DNA from: Asparagopsis taxiformis
Taxonomy: Eukaryota; Rhodophyta; Florideophyceae; Bonnemaisoniales; Bonnemaisoniaceae
Length of the DNA: 64,000 nt
Assembly (NCBI GenBank): GCA_030407315.1
Contig: JALQPE010000216.1
Location: 1 to 64,000 of the forward strand
Direction of reading: 5' to 3'
The notes under the pieces were generated by a model. It was not told where the DNA came from and ran no database searches. It saw only the letters and a program-made list of their open reading frames with translations. Position 1 is the stretch's first letter. The number at the start of each line of letters is the position of its first letter. Both the position numbers and the translations under genes were made by a program. Positions 19,594 through 30,353 of this stretch are shown here, one piece after another.

Positions 19594-21048
19594 TCACACC
19601 CCCGACGGGCGTTGCGGCATACACAAGTTGTAGAATGCGTTTGGGTTGAAGATATCTGCAGACTTCCATCCTACCCATCCCTTACTCTGAATTAGCTTCA
19701 AATCATCGCGACCCTCATAGTGGGGATCAAGAATTAAGAAACTGGTCTTTCCTGTTCGCGAATTCCTGGCAACTCCCAGAATAGTCCATGCCAACACCCC
19801 ACCACCAACCATTACCGGACTTCCCTGCTCATCAAAATGGCGCGCAAGTTCACGCCCTTTGCTTTCCATTTCAGCCCCTCGACTGACGTGAAGAATCTTG
19901 CTGTTGATACCTGTCAGCCTTTCCAATGCATAGCATACTTCATTCGCACCGATCCACTCCTTTGAGGATACAAACGAGGGCGGTTTGTCGCCAATATCCA
20001 CTAGAGCTTTCTGAATTTCAGTATGCGTCGGAAGAATGCCATTTGGGAATGTGCAATACTTCTCCATGGCACACCAGCTAAAAATCGTTTGCAACGATCT
20101 GTAGGCACAGCCCCATCCCGAATCTCCAAACTGGTCCTGTAGATAATGACAATAGAGATAATGTCCTTGCACAACGTGCACAGAAATTCCACTTTCCCCC
20201 AAACCATGTGATTTGATTCCAATATGCACATCCCTTAATCTGCCCAGGTAACCACCGTCTGTAAATGAAGTGGCGGCGTGCAAACGGTAGGCCCATTTGA
20301 GCAGCGGTTTGTTAGTTGGTAGACAAAATGCGTCATGAATGTTACGACGGTGCTCTGTTGCTTTTCCGGACAACTCCTCTTCTGCATTAGACACAATTCG
20401 TGTGAGGCACAACGCAGACCCGAAGACTGGGTGATGTGAGATTGTAACGTCGCCTGTGGGGGATACATTGAAAATGGCATGTAGTGTACGAGATAGAGTG
20501 TCGGCGAGAATGGTCTGCAACTGCAACCGGTTTGTAGACGGGTTGCAATACAACAACGTATCAACGGGGATAAAGGAACCATCAAGGCTGTTGGCTCCTG
20601 AAGAACATACTAATCCTTGGTTCTCCGCGTTGTTTTGTTTGAAAACAGACAACTCGATTGGCTCTGATATAGTGCTGTCTGTAACGAGATCAGCTAGAGT
20701 CTTTCCATCTGTGAGCAACTTGCTATTGACTGATATCAACTTCGATTGGCGCAAATCTTGAATAAAGGCTTGAATAGAAGATGGTGAGAGAAAGAGTCTG
20801 ACAGCGTAGCGTAAAGCTATGACATTTGAGACAGCTAGTACACTCTCTGCAGACAAGAGATTTGCCACTGAAGCATTTGCATCTTTTCTCGTTTCAAGTC
20901 CAGCTGGTAAGAGAACACCATCTGGCAACGACGGGTGCAAGCAAACAGCTACAGTAACGTCGTTATATTGAACAGTGATGGGAATGGAAGTAGATTGTGT
21001 ATGACGAGAAAGCTGAGCGATTGTCTGCTTGGAAAGACAAGTCAACAT
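19594..21048 (-). CDS. UFSP2: UFM1-specific protease 2
   Basis: 484-residue single-exon cysteine protease that matures the ubiquitin-like modifier UFM1 and removes it from targets; in other species it acts at the ER. The C-terminal C78 peptidase domain is unmistakable: VVQGHYLYCHYLQDQFGDSG then WGCAYRSLQTIFSW with the catalytic Cys, IQKALVDIGDK, SPVMVGGGVLAWTILGV and LDPHYEGRDDL with the catalytic Asp-x-His pair. The N-terminal half (about residues 1-240) is divergent, as in other UFSP2 proteins, and shows no motif I know. UFMylation implies an E1/E2/E3 set elsewhere in the genome. Confidence 0.93.
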   Translation of the reverse strand: MLTCLSKQTIAQLSRHTQSTSIPITVQYNDVTVAVCLHPSLPDGVLLPAGLETRKDANASVANLLSAESVLAVSNVIALRYAVRLFLSPSSIQAFIQDLRQSKLISVNSKLLTDGKTLADLVTDSTISEPIELSVFKQNNAENQGLVCSSGANSLDGSFIPVDTLLYCNPSTNRLQLQTILADTLSRTLHAIFNVSPTGDVTISHHPVFGSALCLTRIVSNAEEELSGKATEHRRNIHDAFCLPTNKPLLKWAYRLHAATSFTDGGYLGRLRDVHIGIKSHGLGESGISVHVVQGHYLYCHYLQDQFGDSGWGCAYRSLQTIFSWCAMEKYCTFPNGILPTHTEIQKALVDIGDKPPSFVSSKEWIGANEVCYALERLTGINSKILHVSRGAEMESKGRELARHFDEQGSPVMVGGGVLAWTILGVARNSRTGKTSFLILDPHYEGRDDLKLIQSKGWVGWKSADIFNPNAFYNLCMPQRPSGV

Positions 21049-21482
21049 GATGAAGAATACGATTGAAAAGTATGTCGCAGCTGCCCAGTGCGATGCGGAC
21101 AGTCGTCTTTGGATGAAATGGCAAATTCAATACAGTAATGAAAAGTGAATTTCATCCACGACAAAACAATCCACTCATTTAGAATGATGCAAAGATATTC
21201 CCCTCAGATCAAGGTTTAGAGTTGTTTTCATCTCGATGAAGATAGCACATCGGATTGGAATGAAGCAAACTTGGTACGACATTAACAGTATGTTGAAACA
21301 TATTCCGCCGAAGTTGACGGGCTCAAGACGAATCAGATGGCAGTGAACAACTTTCAAAATTATGTAAATTTAGACATCAATCAAATTCCCATTGTTGGTG
21401 CCATATCTTCTCTGACTAAACAGCTTTCATCTTCGTCCGTCTGTATCATTCACTCCAATTGAACAAGCTCTAGTCAGCCACC
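21049..21482. promoter_or_regulatory. Divergent intergenic region, UFSP2 and SPC3
   Basis: 434 bp between two start codons on opposite strands, so it must hold both promoters. Both products act at the ER. No specific element can be defended. Confidence 0.4.
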
Positions 21483-22191
21483 ATGCATGCAATCGGTCCA
21501 AGAATCAATGTCTTTTCCACTCATGTTGTTACCATGTTAGGCATTCTTGTGGCGATTGGTTCTTCAGTGAGCTACATGCAACTGCGATCCGCCTCTCCGG
21601 CCGTTGATTTACAAATTTCAGAACTCAGCTTTCTGTGAGTTGCTCAATCTTCAATCCCAGTGCGAACAATTTTGTATCTATTCCTTTACTGACTCGTCGC
21701 ATCGCATCTGTTGTTGCAATCCATCTACAGCAAACAATATTCGAATGATCACTGCGACCAGGCATATATCAAGTTTGATTTGACTGCGGGTATGTTGTAC
21801 ACAATCAATCCGAATCGCATTATATTGTTCTCAAGCTTCTAACAACTGAATTTCGTTTGAATGTGTAGACTTCACCAAGATGTGGACCTGGAATATCAAT
21901 CACATGTATGTGTACGTCGTTGCAGAATTTGCCACGAAAACACATCCTAGGAATGAAGTCATCGTGTGGGATTCAATTCTGAGCAGCAAACAAGATGCTC
22001 TAGTTAGAAGGAAAGGGCAATACAACAAATATTCACTGAAGGATCACGGCTATGGTTTGAGAGGTGCCGAGGTTGAACTCAAATTCAAGTATAATATTCT
22101 GCCTTACATGGGTCCTCTGCTGTATGGTGGTACTGGTAATTCGACCTTCATCTTACCAAATGAGTATACATCAAAGTCTGTGAAATACTGA
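21483..22191 (+). CDS. SPCS3: Signal peptidase complex subunit 3 (three exons)
   Basis: Exons 21483-21634, 21731-21789 and 21869-22191 give 177 residues. Introns are 96 and 79 bp with GTGAGT/CAG and GTATGT/TAG ends. The protein has one N-terminal membrane helix (VVTMLGILVAIGSSVSYMQL, residues 15-34) and a lumenal domain with KFDLTADFTKMWTWNINHMY, VYVVAEFATKTHPRNEVIVW and SLKDHGYGLRGAEVELKF, which match the SPC22/23 family. The subunit is a non-catalytic, essential partner of the SEC11 peptidase in the ER membrane. Length and topology are normal. Only exon 3 is visible as a long ORF, so an automatic caller could miss the membrane anchor. Confidence 0.93.
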
Positions 22192-22603
22192 GAATTGACT
22201 CCAATTATACATGACTCATGCATCAAGTGCTCAGCCCACCTGTTTATATCGTTTGGGACTAGCCTTTGCGCAACCTGATTTCTTCAGCTTCAACGTGGTA
22301 TTGCAATCCCACATATCTTGAGCCCAGTTAACAGTAAATGAGAATGGTAGTGCGCTAGAGGAAGAGAGTTGGCACAGTTATTGGTAGATGCGTCAGAGCG
22401 AGTTGAGGATGGTAGAGGACAAGAATGAAATTGTGCCAGCTCCTGTTCAAAAAATTACTATTTCTTATCATCCGTCCGACCTTCTAACGAATTAAATTTC
22501 AAGCGCCTTTCATCGGAAGACACCGTTGAGATAACTGCAACACCAAGCCTTTTTCGTTACTACTCCTTTGGTAGCCAGCTGCTTTTCAGGTGGAAATGCA
22601 GCC
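22192..22603. other. Intergenic between SPC3 and THOC1
   Basis: About 410 bp, no supported gene. An in-frame TTG-led extension just upstream of the THOC1 ATG is unlikely to be translated. Confidence 0.4.
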
Positions 22604-24328
22604 ATGGCTGAGCATAGTAAGGATGTCGAGATGACAGAAAACCAAAAAGATCAAGAGAACGGCAGTGATTGGCAACCAGATCATCACAATGCTTTTTCCA
22701 AAATCCAAACCGCCATTAGAGACGCGTTCAATTCTAGTGCCGCCGTTCCTAGCGCTTTTGCCTCCGATTTGAAGACGCTCATAGAGTCTGTGCCTCGCGG
22801 GCAAGATACTCTGGACCATGCATTGAAGTGCACCTTAGTTGAACTGTTAAAGGGCGATACTTCGCGTGGCATGCAGGATTCCGTTTTCAACCACGCTCTA
22901 TTCATCATTGATGCATCATTTGCTATACATGGCAATCGCCTGCAATCACCATGTGCCCTTCTGGAGACCTTGTTTTCGTTCTGCACGCAACAGGAACTTA
23001 CCAACAGAATAACCGCCATTCGCGAGCGATTTCAGGTCATACGCAACGCACTACCAACTTCGTCTTCCCATCCGCATATAATCAAGGCGGCCATGTCTTG
23101 TATTCGGCGAGATCACAATGGAAGCAGTCCTGAATTTGGTGGCCAGTGGCGTTTGATGCTTTCTGCTGTTCTTCCGATTTGGCATGTTTCTGCTATGCGT
23201 CGCAGACCGCTTCCAACAAACAACAAAGTTAACTTCAAGGATGCTGTACGAGTCGAAGACTTTGGCACTGACGAGAATGGAAAACCTGTACCTGCAGTTG
23301 ATGTGGCTTTGTACAAGGCATTCTGGGGAATACAAATGTACATGCTCAGACCATCGCTTGCAGAGTCTGCTAAAGAATGGCAAAAAGCTAGCTCTCAGAT
23401 GGGAAGAGTACTCTCCGCTTTTGAAACGCTCCCGAGCTCTGTTGAACAAAATAGCTCGAAGCAACAACAATTTATTCCGAAATACTTGACGTCGCCTGCG
23501 ATTCTCCGACTGCAATTAGTTGACGAACAAGTTAGACGGCATGTGCTTCTACAATATGTAATATTTCTGCATCACTTGGAGTTAACTGGAACAGGTATAG
23601 AAACTGGGAAGGATCAGGCATCTGTGAAGAGCATGCAGTTTTGTGAAACCTTATTCGTACCAGGCGGGGAAGGCGAGAAACTTCGAAACCGCGTTATGGA
23701 ATTACTCGACCGTGACTCGTCTGGAAAGTACAAGCGCTTTATCCAATTACTGCTGGTCCGCGAAAAGCGATGGATTAAATGGAGATCAATTGGGTACAAG
23801 CATTTGTCAGAAGAAGGGAAAAAGGGCGCGAAAAACTTCAAGAGAAGACTGGCATTTGCACGAGTAGATGAATCTAGTGGGTCACCGCCTTCCAAACCAC
23901 GAATGGTGTTCGGCCATTCGGACTGGAAATCTAGACAGGAAGCATGGAAAGTGCTGTCTGAAAAAGAACAAATGGATGCTTTGCGAGAGGAGCACAGGAA
24001 TGTGGTGCCTTCTGTACAGACGGTATTGAATGATGTTAACGAAGACAATAATGACGAGGACGTTGAAGAGTCTTTGAAGCGGAAAAATGAACCAAAATAT
24101 CTATGGCGATCGCTAAGAGTGCTTTGCGCAGATTCTGTTGAAATGCTCACCAAGGCGATTGATGATAAGTCTGCATTAGGCTGCGATTTGGAAAGATGTG
24201 TGCAGACCGACGCATCAAGAAAGCAAGAAGCGCCCGAAGCTGTCAAGCCTGAAGAGAATATCACCACTTCGATTAAACAAGAACCTATTGACACACAACA
24301 AAAAGCTAAATCTGTTACGGCTGAATAA
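22604..24328 (+). CDS. THOC1: THO complex subunit 1 (HPR1-like)
   Basis: 574 residues from an ATG in strong context (GCCATGG). The THO complex couples transcription to mRNP packaging and nuclear export. Recognisable parts: FKDAVRVEDFGTDENG and YKAFWGIQMYMLRPSLAE, the conserved F-W-x-L-Q-x-x-F/Y-x-x-P segment, then SAFETLPSSV and the helical middle region RRHVLLQYVIFLHHLEL. The second half has W-rich KRWIKWRSIGYKHL and a basic stretch, then an acidic and Lys/Glu-rich tail. The tail contains a possible SUMO-type site (IKQEPID). No death domain is visible, unlike in animals. Single exon. The ~300-residue minus-strand frame under its 3' half is a shadow. Confidence 0.82.
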   Translation: MAEHSKDVEMTENQKDQENGSDWQPDHHNAFSKIQTAIRDAFNSSAAVPSAFASDLKTLIESVPRGQDTLDHALKCTLVELLKGDTSRGMQDSVFNHALFIIDASFAIHGNRLQSPCALLETLFSFCTQQELTNRITAIRERFQVIRNALPTSSSHPHIIKAAMSCIRRDHNGSSPEFGGQWRLMLSAVLPIWHVSAMRRRPLPTNNKVNFKDAVRVEDFGTDENGKPVPAVDVALYKAFWGIQMYMLRPSLAESAKEWQKASSQMGRVLSAFETLPSSVEQNSSKQQQFIPKYLTSPAILRLQLVDEQVRRHVLLQYVIFLHHLELTGTGIETGKDQASVKSMQFCETLFVPGGEGEKLRNRVMELLDRDSSGKYKRFIQLLLVREKRWIKWRSIGYKHLSEEGKKGAKNFKRRLAFARVDESSGSPPSKPRMVFGHSDWKSRQEAWKVLSEKEQMDALREEHRNVVPSVQTVLNDVNEDNNDEDVEESLKRKNEPKYLWRSLRVLCADSVEMLTKAIDDKSALGCDLERCVQTDASRKQEAPEAVKPEENITTSIKQEPIDTQQKAKSVTAE

Positions 24329-24610
24329 ACAGGAAGAGGGATCTGCTTCGCAATGAAGGACTTTGTGCTCACTTGTTCATCTTGTAGGGGGTAGAAAGAA
24401 CCGTTGATGAATTCATTCCGAAAAAAAAGATTTACTGATGTCCAATCATACCTTAACTTGCCAATTATCTGAAACGACTGACTCAACGTTGATCGGCTCG
24501 AAGGCGCTTCACGTCCAGTGGCAGTGTTCAATCTCCCATGCCGGCTGGTGCGTGCGATTCATTGCGCATCGCGTCTCTGCATAAAGCTCCTTGGTAACCA
24601 ACGCTGCGTT

Positions 24611-26905
24611 ATGACCATGCTCCAGAGAGCTGTGCGTAAAACTCTGACGCAAATTCCGTATGCACTTCCCCAATCCGCAACAAGGGTATTCTCCACGTCG
24701 GTCAAAAAGTCATGTCTAAGGCCGACTGAGGCAGACATTGTGCGCGATTTTCGACAAGGAAATTTTGAGCAAGGCATCGTACGCTTTTGCAAGCGACCTC
24801 GCAATCAACGATCAAACGCTCTACATGAAACTGTGATCCTAGCATGCGCCCAAGTCCCCGATTCCGCAGCAGCAGAGGCTGTCCTCTGTTCCATGCCAAA
24901 CCCAACCTTGTCTGCTGTATCTAATGTCGTCACCGCACTGTGTCGTGAGGAAAACGTATCGGCAGCCATTGACATTCTCGAAAAGCTACCACAGTGGAAT
25001 ATTCCTATGGATGCAAGGATACACGCAGTTGTATCAAGAGCTGCTCAAAAAAATACGTATGGTACACGAGAAGAGGAACTGAAAAGGCTCGATCACCTTG
25101 CTGTTAGCATCGCTCCTAAAGTAAGTCATTCTTCCCTTCCATTATCTTCTGCTGCCGGGTTCTTTGTTGAGGATGGTGGAAATTGCGAGAAATGGCTTAG
25201 TTCAGTTGGTAAGGTGCCCATCGAAAGACCAGGACAAAGTCGAAGAGGCTTCAAGCGTATAATGAGGGCAGAGGCCTCTTTGCGTGCAGCACGTGGTAAC
25301 ATTACGAAGGTCAACGAGATCTGGAGCGAGATACAACGTGATCCAAAGCTGGCGGCTGAGGTGGGCATCATGGCGACTGCGGTTTCCATTTTCATCTCCT
25401 CTGGCTGGCAGGGTGGTCCAAGCGCACTCAACGCACTAATGAATTGGGTTCAAAACCACTTGTACGATCCTTTAACTGGTGGTGGATATGCATCCTACAC
25501 AGAAAACCCATCTGCCATGGCAATGCTTCTCACGTCCGTAACAAAGGCCATTTCCGCCGCAGCACGCCCTTGTCCTGAGCTTGCCCTCTCTGCTTTTGAC
25601 GCTTTGTGGGAAATGGAACTACCAAGGTTTACCTCTTCGCTTCCATTGAGTGGTGCATATTTCAAAGTTCTTCAACATGCCGAATTGTCTCTGCAAGAGA
25701 CAAGAGAAAGAATCGAAACTATTCGCGAGCATCACATTCAATTAGATGAGCAAGGCTTCTCTATGGCCCTAGGTGCTGTTCTGCGTTGCAATGCTAGAGT
25801 AGTCGATAAGCTCGCCCAGGGAAAGCTATGGATTGAAGCAATGCGCAACGCAGGGATTCCACTAACCGTTCATACATACAACCTGTTTGCTGGCCAACTG
25901 CGGTATTGCAATGACCCCGATATGGTCACTACAATGCTCGGAGATATGGCAAAAGCTGGTGTCGCCCCCACGCCAGTCACTTACGGTCTCATCTTTAGCG
26001 CTTGTGTTATACCGGGAGAGTATTCATCGATGAGTCGCAAAAATGCACTTCCGGTTGCAACGTGGTTACGAGTTTTGGAAGCAATGGAGGAGCACATGCA
26101 ATCTTCGGAAATCAGTCATACTTCAAACTCACGTCTATCGCTCGCTCGAGCTTATGCCCATTTAGGATATACTTCCAAGGCATTGAGTGAGTTCAGTATC
26201 TACCTCGACTGTGGTGTTCACGGCGGTATTGAAAACAGTATTTCTCGTAGAGAATTGCGAGATGCTTTCAATCAAATGATTTACAACTTTGCCCACTGTC
26301 GCGATTGCAGCTCAGATGGCCCTGAGGCAGCCATGCAGCTGTTTGAGCAAATGAGAGAAGAAGGGTTTGAACCTTCGGATCTAGTTCTTGATTCTCTCAT
26401 GGTCGCATGTATCAGAATGGGAGATGCTCGTGCAGCAGTGGAATACGCGGTGTCTACGGATGCAGAGGAATTGGGATTGTCTTTGAGCGAAATAGGTTTA
26501 CAACACCTCCTCATTGCTCAAGCTGAGTTATGTGACGCATCGTTATGGAACATGAGCCGCGCCATAATTTTACGGAGCAAACACGCGCTGTCCTCGCCAA
26601 ACTTGCTTCCAGTCCTGCATAAACTAGTAATTGCTTTCGCGAGAAGCAAGCGGAGAGAGGTTTGTGAGGACATCATGAAGCTAGCCGACATTGAAGTATC
26701 CAATCTCGACTATATTTTAGAAGGTCGTGAGTTTCTGCGGTTCAGGTCTAATCGACTACCTCTCAAATCCACGGAGAGAGAGGATTCAGAGAACAATGGC
26801 ACCAACAGATTGAAGTTGGACTCGCAGGAAAAACAAAATATAGCACACGCGGATCGGAGTAGGCTAAAGGCAATCAGGGAGACATCTGTTCTACCTCTCG
26901 TTTGA
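24611..26905 (+). CDS. Pentatricopeptide-repeat protein, likely mitochondrial
   Basis: 764 residues from the first usable ATG (the frame stays open 31 codons upstream but only with GTG). The N terminus MTMLQRAVRKTLTQIPYALP followed by SATRVFSTSVKK is a classic mitochondrial presequence with an RVFSTS cleavage-like site. PPR-like helical pairs are scattered over the protein; the clearest are VHTYNLFAGQLRYCNDPDMV with PTPVTYGLIFSACVIP, and AMQLFEQMREEGFEPSDLVL. PPR proteins bind organellar RNA for processing, stability or translation. Repeats are degenerate and there is no DYW, SMR or RAP domain that I can see, so the target is unknown. Confidence 0.75.
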   Translation: MTMLQRAVRKTLTQIPYALPQSATRVFSTSVKKSCLRPTEADIVRDFRQGNFEQGIVRFCKRPRNQRSNALHETVILACAQVPDSAAAEAVLCSMPNPTLSAVSNVVTALCREENVSAAIDILEKLPQWNIPMDARIHAVVSRAAQKNTYGTREEELKRLDHLAVSIAPKVSHSSLPLSSAAGFFVEDGGNCEKWLSSVGKVPIERPGQSRRGFKRIMRAEASLRAARGNITKVNEIWSEIQRDPKLAAEVGIMATAVSIFISSGWQGGPSALNALMNWVQNHLYDPLTGGGYASYTENPSAMAMLLTSVTKAISAAARPCPELALSAFDALWEMELPRFTSSLPLSGAYFKVLQHAELSLQETRERIETIREHHIQLDEQGFSMALGAVLRCNARVVDKLAQGKLWIEAMRNAGIPLTVHTYNLFAGQLRYCNDPDMVTTMLGDMAKAGVAPTPVTYGLIFSACVIPGEYSSMSRKNALPVATWLRVLEAMEEHMQSSEISHTSNSRLSLARAYAHLGYTSKALSEFSIYLDCGVHGGIENSISRRELRDAFNQMIYNFAHCRDCSSDGPEAAMQLFEQMREEGFEPSDLVLDSLMVACIRMGDARAAVEYAVSTDAEELGLSLSEIGLQHLLIAQAELCDASLWNMSRAIILRSKHALSSPNLLPVLHKLVIAFARSKRREVCEDIMKLADIEVSNLDYILEGREFLRFRSNRLPLKSTEREDSENNGTNRLKLDSQEKQNIAHADRSRLKAIRETSVLPLV

Positions 26906-26965
26906 GACTATCAAAAAGTTAATGTTTGGGATGCTTTACATATGACGTAGAATAGGTACAGTGTT

Positions 26966-29047
26966 TCAAGAGAGATCAACGGCTGCCGGGGCGTTTTGGT
27001 TTTTCCTTTGCTTCAGATCAGTCGCATTATCGAAGTTCGCCTTGCGTTTGGCTCCTGACTTTTCATTTGCTCCACCTTCATCGGAAACAAAGGTGACAAC
27101 GGAGCGAACAAACGGTGTGACACTTGCCAAACCGGTTGCCTTCCCAGCAGCCACGCAACTAGATCCACCTTCAGAATTCACAAATTTTGGAATCTCTGTG
27201 CGTAGCGTGGGGATGGTTGTCTCCACGGGTGTGGCCGCAGGTGTTTTCTCATCCTTCTGTACATTTAAAACAGTCTCAACCACAGACGTGGGCGTTATGC
27301 GCCGCTTCGGCTGAACAATTGTTGTTCCAGGCGATGCGGAGGCGTCGGAAACATTCGATGGAGGATGTGCACTAATTCTGTACCCTTGAGTAGCATTGGG
27401 TTGCACAGTTGGATGCGGAATATCACCTGCTTGAGATGCTTCTACCATAGGTTTGGAATGAGCGTTTCGATTTTGAGTCTTATCACCTCGTGACGCGAGC
27501 CTAGAAAACTTCCGCGGGGCACCATCGCTAGGCTCGTTCTGTACGGCGGATATTGACGGATTTGTAGGCTCCATTTGTGGCTCCACCACAGAAAGCATGC
27601 AAGCAATTTCTCGCGCTGAGGGCGCCTTTGGATCAGAAGAAGCATCGGCAAGAACGCTTTCAACTTCAACAGCAGTTCGCTCCGGCGCAGATTGTTGAAC
27701 TAATTTTCGTTCAGTCATCCACCGCGGGATTTTGTCCTCCGAAAGAGGGCATCCAAGCTCTTCCTTCGTAAATGAAATTATACTTGCGTAGCCGTCTACG
27801 GAGCTGACGACCAATGACAAACCATCCGCACTCCAAGCTATGTCTGTATGTTCCGCACAGTGCAGCCCTTCGACTTTTGCAAATGGACGCGTGAATGATT
27901 GTGTGTCGTAGAAGAAAATCGCATCTACGCAGGCGACTGCAAAAACCATTCGATAAGAAAATGCACTGAAGGGGTTCTTGAAGACTGTTGGATGTGCAGG
28001 AGAGGGTGATGCTGTGTCTTCGCACGAGCTAGAGTTGGCCGGCAGCTGGCTTTGTGGTGAAGTACTACTCGGTTGTGGCGCAACTGCTGGCAATGGCTGT
28101 GCATCTGATATTGATGCATTTGGAGATGGTGCAACCAAACTTGAGACTGGAGAGGTGGTGTGAACAGTTCCCTTGTCTCGTAATGCATAAAGGACAGGAC
28201 TGAATCGCACGGCACATGCAGGTTTGGGTAATGCTGCGCACTGAGCCACTGGTCGTGTCCAAAGGCCCCTCGCGAACAAATGCACAGCGAACAAACGCTT
28301 CGTCTGTGGAACTTGAATTCCAGAAGGGCATGCGAGCACGGAGCCATCTGGGGACCAGGTAAGACGGCGGAAAAAAGTCTTGAAGTTTGCATCATCGACA
28401 AATAATTTTGCTTCTGCAATGGAGGACACGGACGCAACAGGATGCCATTGTGATGGCTTGTTCGACTGAGCATACACACAAAGCGAGCGATCATTACCTA
28501 ATGAAGCTATGAGTCTAGAATATGGATCGATAGCTACACCTTGAACGAAATTGGAATGCTGAGTAAGCGTAGCCACTGGACGGGTTGGATTTTCAACGTT
28601 CCACACATAGACAGAATTATCAATGCTGGCCGAGACGAGTGTGGCAGAATCAGAGGACCAGGAAAGATCGAGAACATCTTGTACGTGTGCGCGGAGTGTG
28701 GCATGTCGAACCCATCTTTCTCGTGGATGTGGCGCGTCGGAGGATTGCATTGCTTCGAATGGAGACGTCGTCGGTTGTTGGTTGGGATCATAGCGCCAGA
28801 TGACAATCTCGCCGCCATCAGCGCCGGTCGCAACCGAGGTGGCTGCTGGAGAGAAGCGCGCTGTGTTGACAGTTGTCGTGTGAGCACGCAGGTCGCATTG
28901 CCATTGGAATTGATTATTTGCTGTCAAAAGCCAGATACGTGCAACTTTGTCGCCACCCGCAGTAACGAGTCGATTCTGCTTGGAGAGGTGGAGACTCCAG
29001 ATAGGCGTCGATTCATGCCAAGCGATTTCAACGACGTTGGCGTGCAT
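26966..29047 (-). CDS. CHAF1B: Chromatin assembly factor 1 subunit B (p60/FAS2-like)
   Basis: 693 residues from the ATG that gives MHANVVEIAWHESTPIWSLH, which aligns with the usual N terminus of CAF-1 p60; an upstream open stretch of 58 codons is probably 5' UTR. WD repeats follow: RLVTAGGDKVARIWLL, VNTARFSPAATSVATGADGG, VLDLSWSSDSATLVSASIDN, FVQGVAIDPYSRLIASLGND, FFRRLTWSPDGSVLACPSG, and HTDIAWSADGLSLVVSSVDG. The seven-bladed propeller is followed by a long Ser/Pro/Thr-rich tail (from about residue 440) with a basic end. CAF-1 deposits H3-H4 behind replication forks; p60 binds the large subunit and histones. HIRA shares the N-terminal repeats but is longer and has a different C-terminal domain. 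Confidence 0.87.
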   Translation of the reverse strand: MHANVVEIAWHESTPIWSLHLSKQNRLVTAGGDKVARIWLLTANNQFQWQCDLRAHTTTVNTARFSPAATSVATGADGGEIVIWRYDPNQQPTTSPFEAMQSSDAPHPRERWVRHATLRAHVQDVLDLSWSSDSATLVSASIDNSVYVWNVENPTRPVATLTQHSNFVQGVAIDPYSRLIASLGNDRSLCVYAQSNKPSQWHPVASVSSIAEAKLFVDDANFKTFFRRLTWSPDGSVLACPSGIQVPQTKRLFAVHLFARGLWTRPVAQCAALPKPACAVRFSPVLYALRDKGTVHTTSPVSSLVAPSPNASISDAQPLPAVAPQPSSTSPQSQLPANSSSCEDTASPSPAHPTVFKNPFSAFSYRMVFAVACVDAIFFYDTQSFTRPFAKVEGLHCAEHTDIAWSADGLSLVVSSVDGYASIISFTKEELGCPLSEDKIPRWMTERKLVQQSAPERTAVEVESVLADASSDPKAPSAREIACMLSVVEPQMEPTNPSISAVQNEPSDGAPRKFSRLASRGDKTQNRNAHSKPMVEASQAGDIPHPTVQPNATQGYRISAHPPSNVSDASASPGTTIVQPKRRITPTSVVETVLNVQKDEKTPAATPVETTIPTLRTEIPKFVNSEGGSSCVAAGKATGLASVTPFVRSVVTFVSDEGGANEKSGAKRKANFDNATDLKQRKNQNAPAAVDLS

Positions 29048-29383
29048 TTCGGAACTGAAGGGATGGGAAGGGTGCGCTTGAGTTTTCGACAAACGCTTCC
29101 TTGGCGGGGCGGTGCGAAGAGGGGAGTGAGTAGTAGTAGTGGGTAGAAGTTGTATCGGACTAATTTTGGCGCGAATGGTGGTTCGGTCTATTTGGCGCCA
29201 ATTTTGTATATGGGTATGCAACTAATGAATCGACGACAAGTGTCTATTTTAATTATACTGAATTTATTACGTGTAATTTGTCAGAAGCTGTGACTCCTCT
29301 CTTGGCCCGATGTCATGAGCTGGGTTGTAAATTGATAGTCGAGATGGTACGCGTAACTTGACCACGTCCTCATAGGTTTCACC

Positions 29384-29953
29384 ATGCAGTTTGTGTCGGA
29401 GAGGTTGTCCTATGGGACATTCAACTCTAAGCTCTTCGCAGCGGACGCTCCGGAGGTGACTGTGGCGCGACTAAATTTCAAGTCTTGGGGCCGTGAAGAA
29501 GGTCAGATAGAACTTTGCGAGGAGCAGAGGGCGTTCAGTATTTGGCACCCATTCTTATCTCGTGTATGGGCTATGCGGGACCCTAACAGCCCGGGTGGTT
29601 TAACGGAGCTGGCCACAGCCAAACAAGTTGGCATGATTGGGAGGCCAATGATTATCACATTTAATAATGAGGGATATGAATTGTTACCCCTTTCTTCATT
29701 CAAAGAGAATTATGTTCTGCGCAAAAAGGCAGCCAATGGCGAGGAGAAAGAGAAGCCGAAAAAGGATGCTGAGGTCGGTGTCGATGATGTTGTGGCGGTT
29801 ATTAAATGCGCTGGGCGGTTGAAAGCCAAGTACAATCTAACGTTTGACGAGAATTTGGAGTGGGAACTACGCGTATTCACTCATTGGTTATGTATCATGT
29901 ATCTGCGCAGGACGTCATCAAATGGAGCAGCTGCCAGTGCCGGGGCTTATTAG
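29384..29953 (+). CDS. Tubby/LOR-like small protein, type A, copy 1 of cluster
   Basis: 189 residues; start in good context (TTCACCATGC). It shares with the gene at 31881 the pattern VW...P...AKQ-x-G-x-x-GR-x-M, then Y-E-x-L-P-x-S, then VG-x-D-x-x-VAV, then F-x-E-x-x-W-x-L-R-x-F-x-x-W-x-x-I-M-x-LRR at the C terminus (WELRVFTHWLCIMYLRR). The alternating hydrophobic N-terminal region looks like beta strands and the end is one hydrophobic helix followed by Arg residues. That layout, a beta barrel threaded by a C-terminal helix, is seen in tubby-like proteins (LURP-one-related, scramblase). The fold is inferred; I do not recognise a named family. First of four related genes on the same strand. 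Confidence 0.7.
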   Translation: MQFVSERLSYGTFNSKLFAADAPEVTVARLNFKSWGREEGQIELCEEQRAFSIWHPFLSRVWAMRDPNSPGGLTELATAKQVGMIGRPMIITFNNEGYELLPLSSFKENYVLRKKAANGEEKEKPKKDAEVGVDDVVAVIKCAGRLKAKYNLTFDENLEWELRVFTHWLCIMYLRRTSSNGAAASAGAY

Positions 29954-30353
29954 GGCCATGTGGCAATTTCTGACACAGTATTCTAATTTTAGTGGTGGTG
30001 TGGCACAGTTGCATTGTTGTAGACACAAGATCTTTCTTTTCTTCGCACGCAAGTATTGCGATAGGGTTGGCTGACGATCCGAAGACAGCTACCGAGCTGT
30101 GCCCTGTTGTCCTGATAAACGATGGACAGCAATAGTGAATAAACCAGCCTAGTGCCATTGCTGCAAACCATGATGCCTTGTGGGTTGAATCTGTCATATT
30201 GTGTTTTGCAGCAACGTGTAAAATACGCAAGGTAAAAGTTGAGATCAGAAGAATATGTGCGCATGTTGCTTGTCCCCTTCCCCCTTGCCAGATTGGAAAC
30301 AATCAGGTGAGCGTACACCTGACTAGCTAGACAGAGTTTGCGAGCAAGTGTAC

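Noticed and set aside
23614..24531. 305-codon minus-strand ORF
   Set aside because: It is opposite the THOC1 coding frame, is Ser-rich and matches no family; a shadow.
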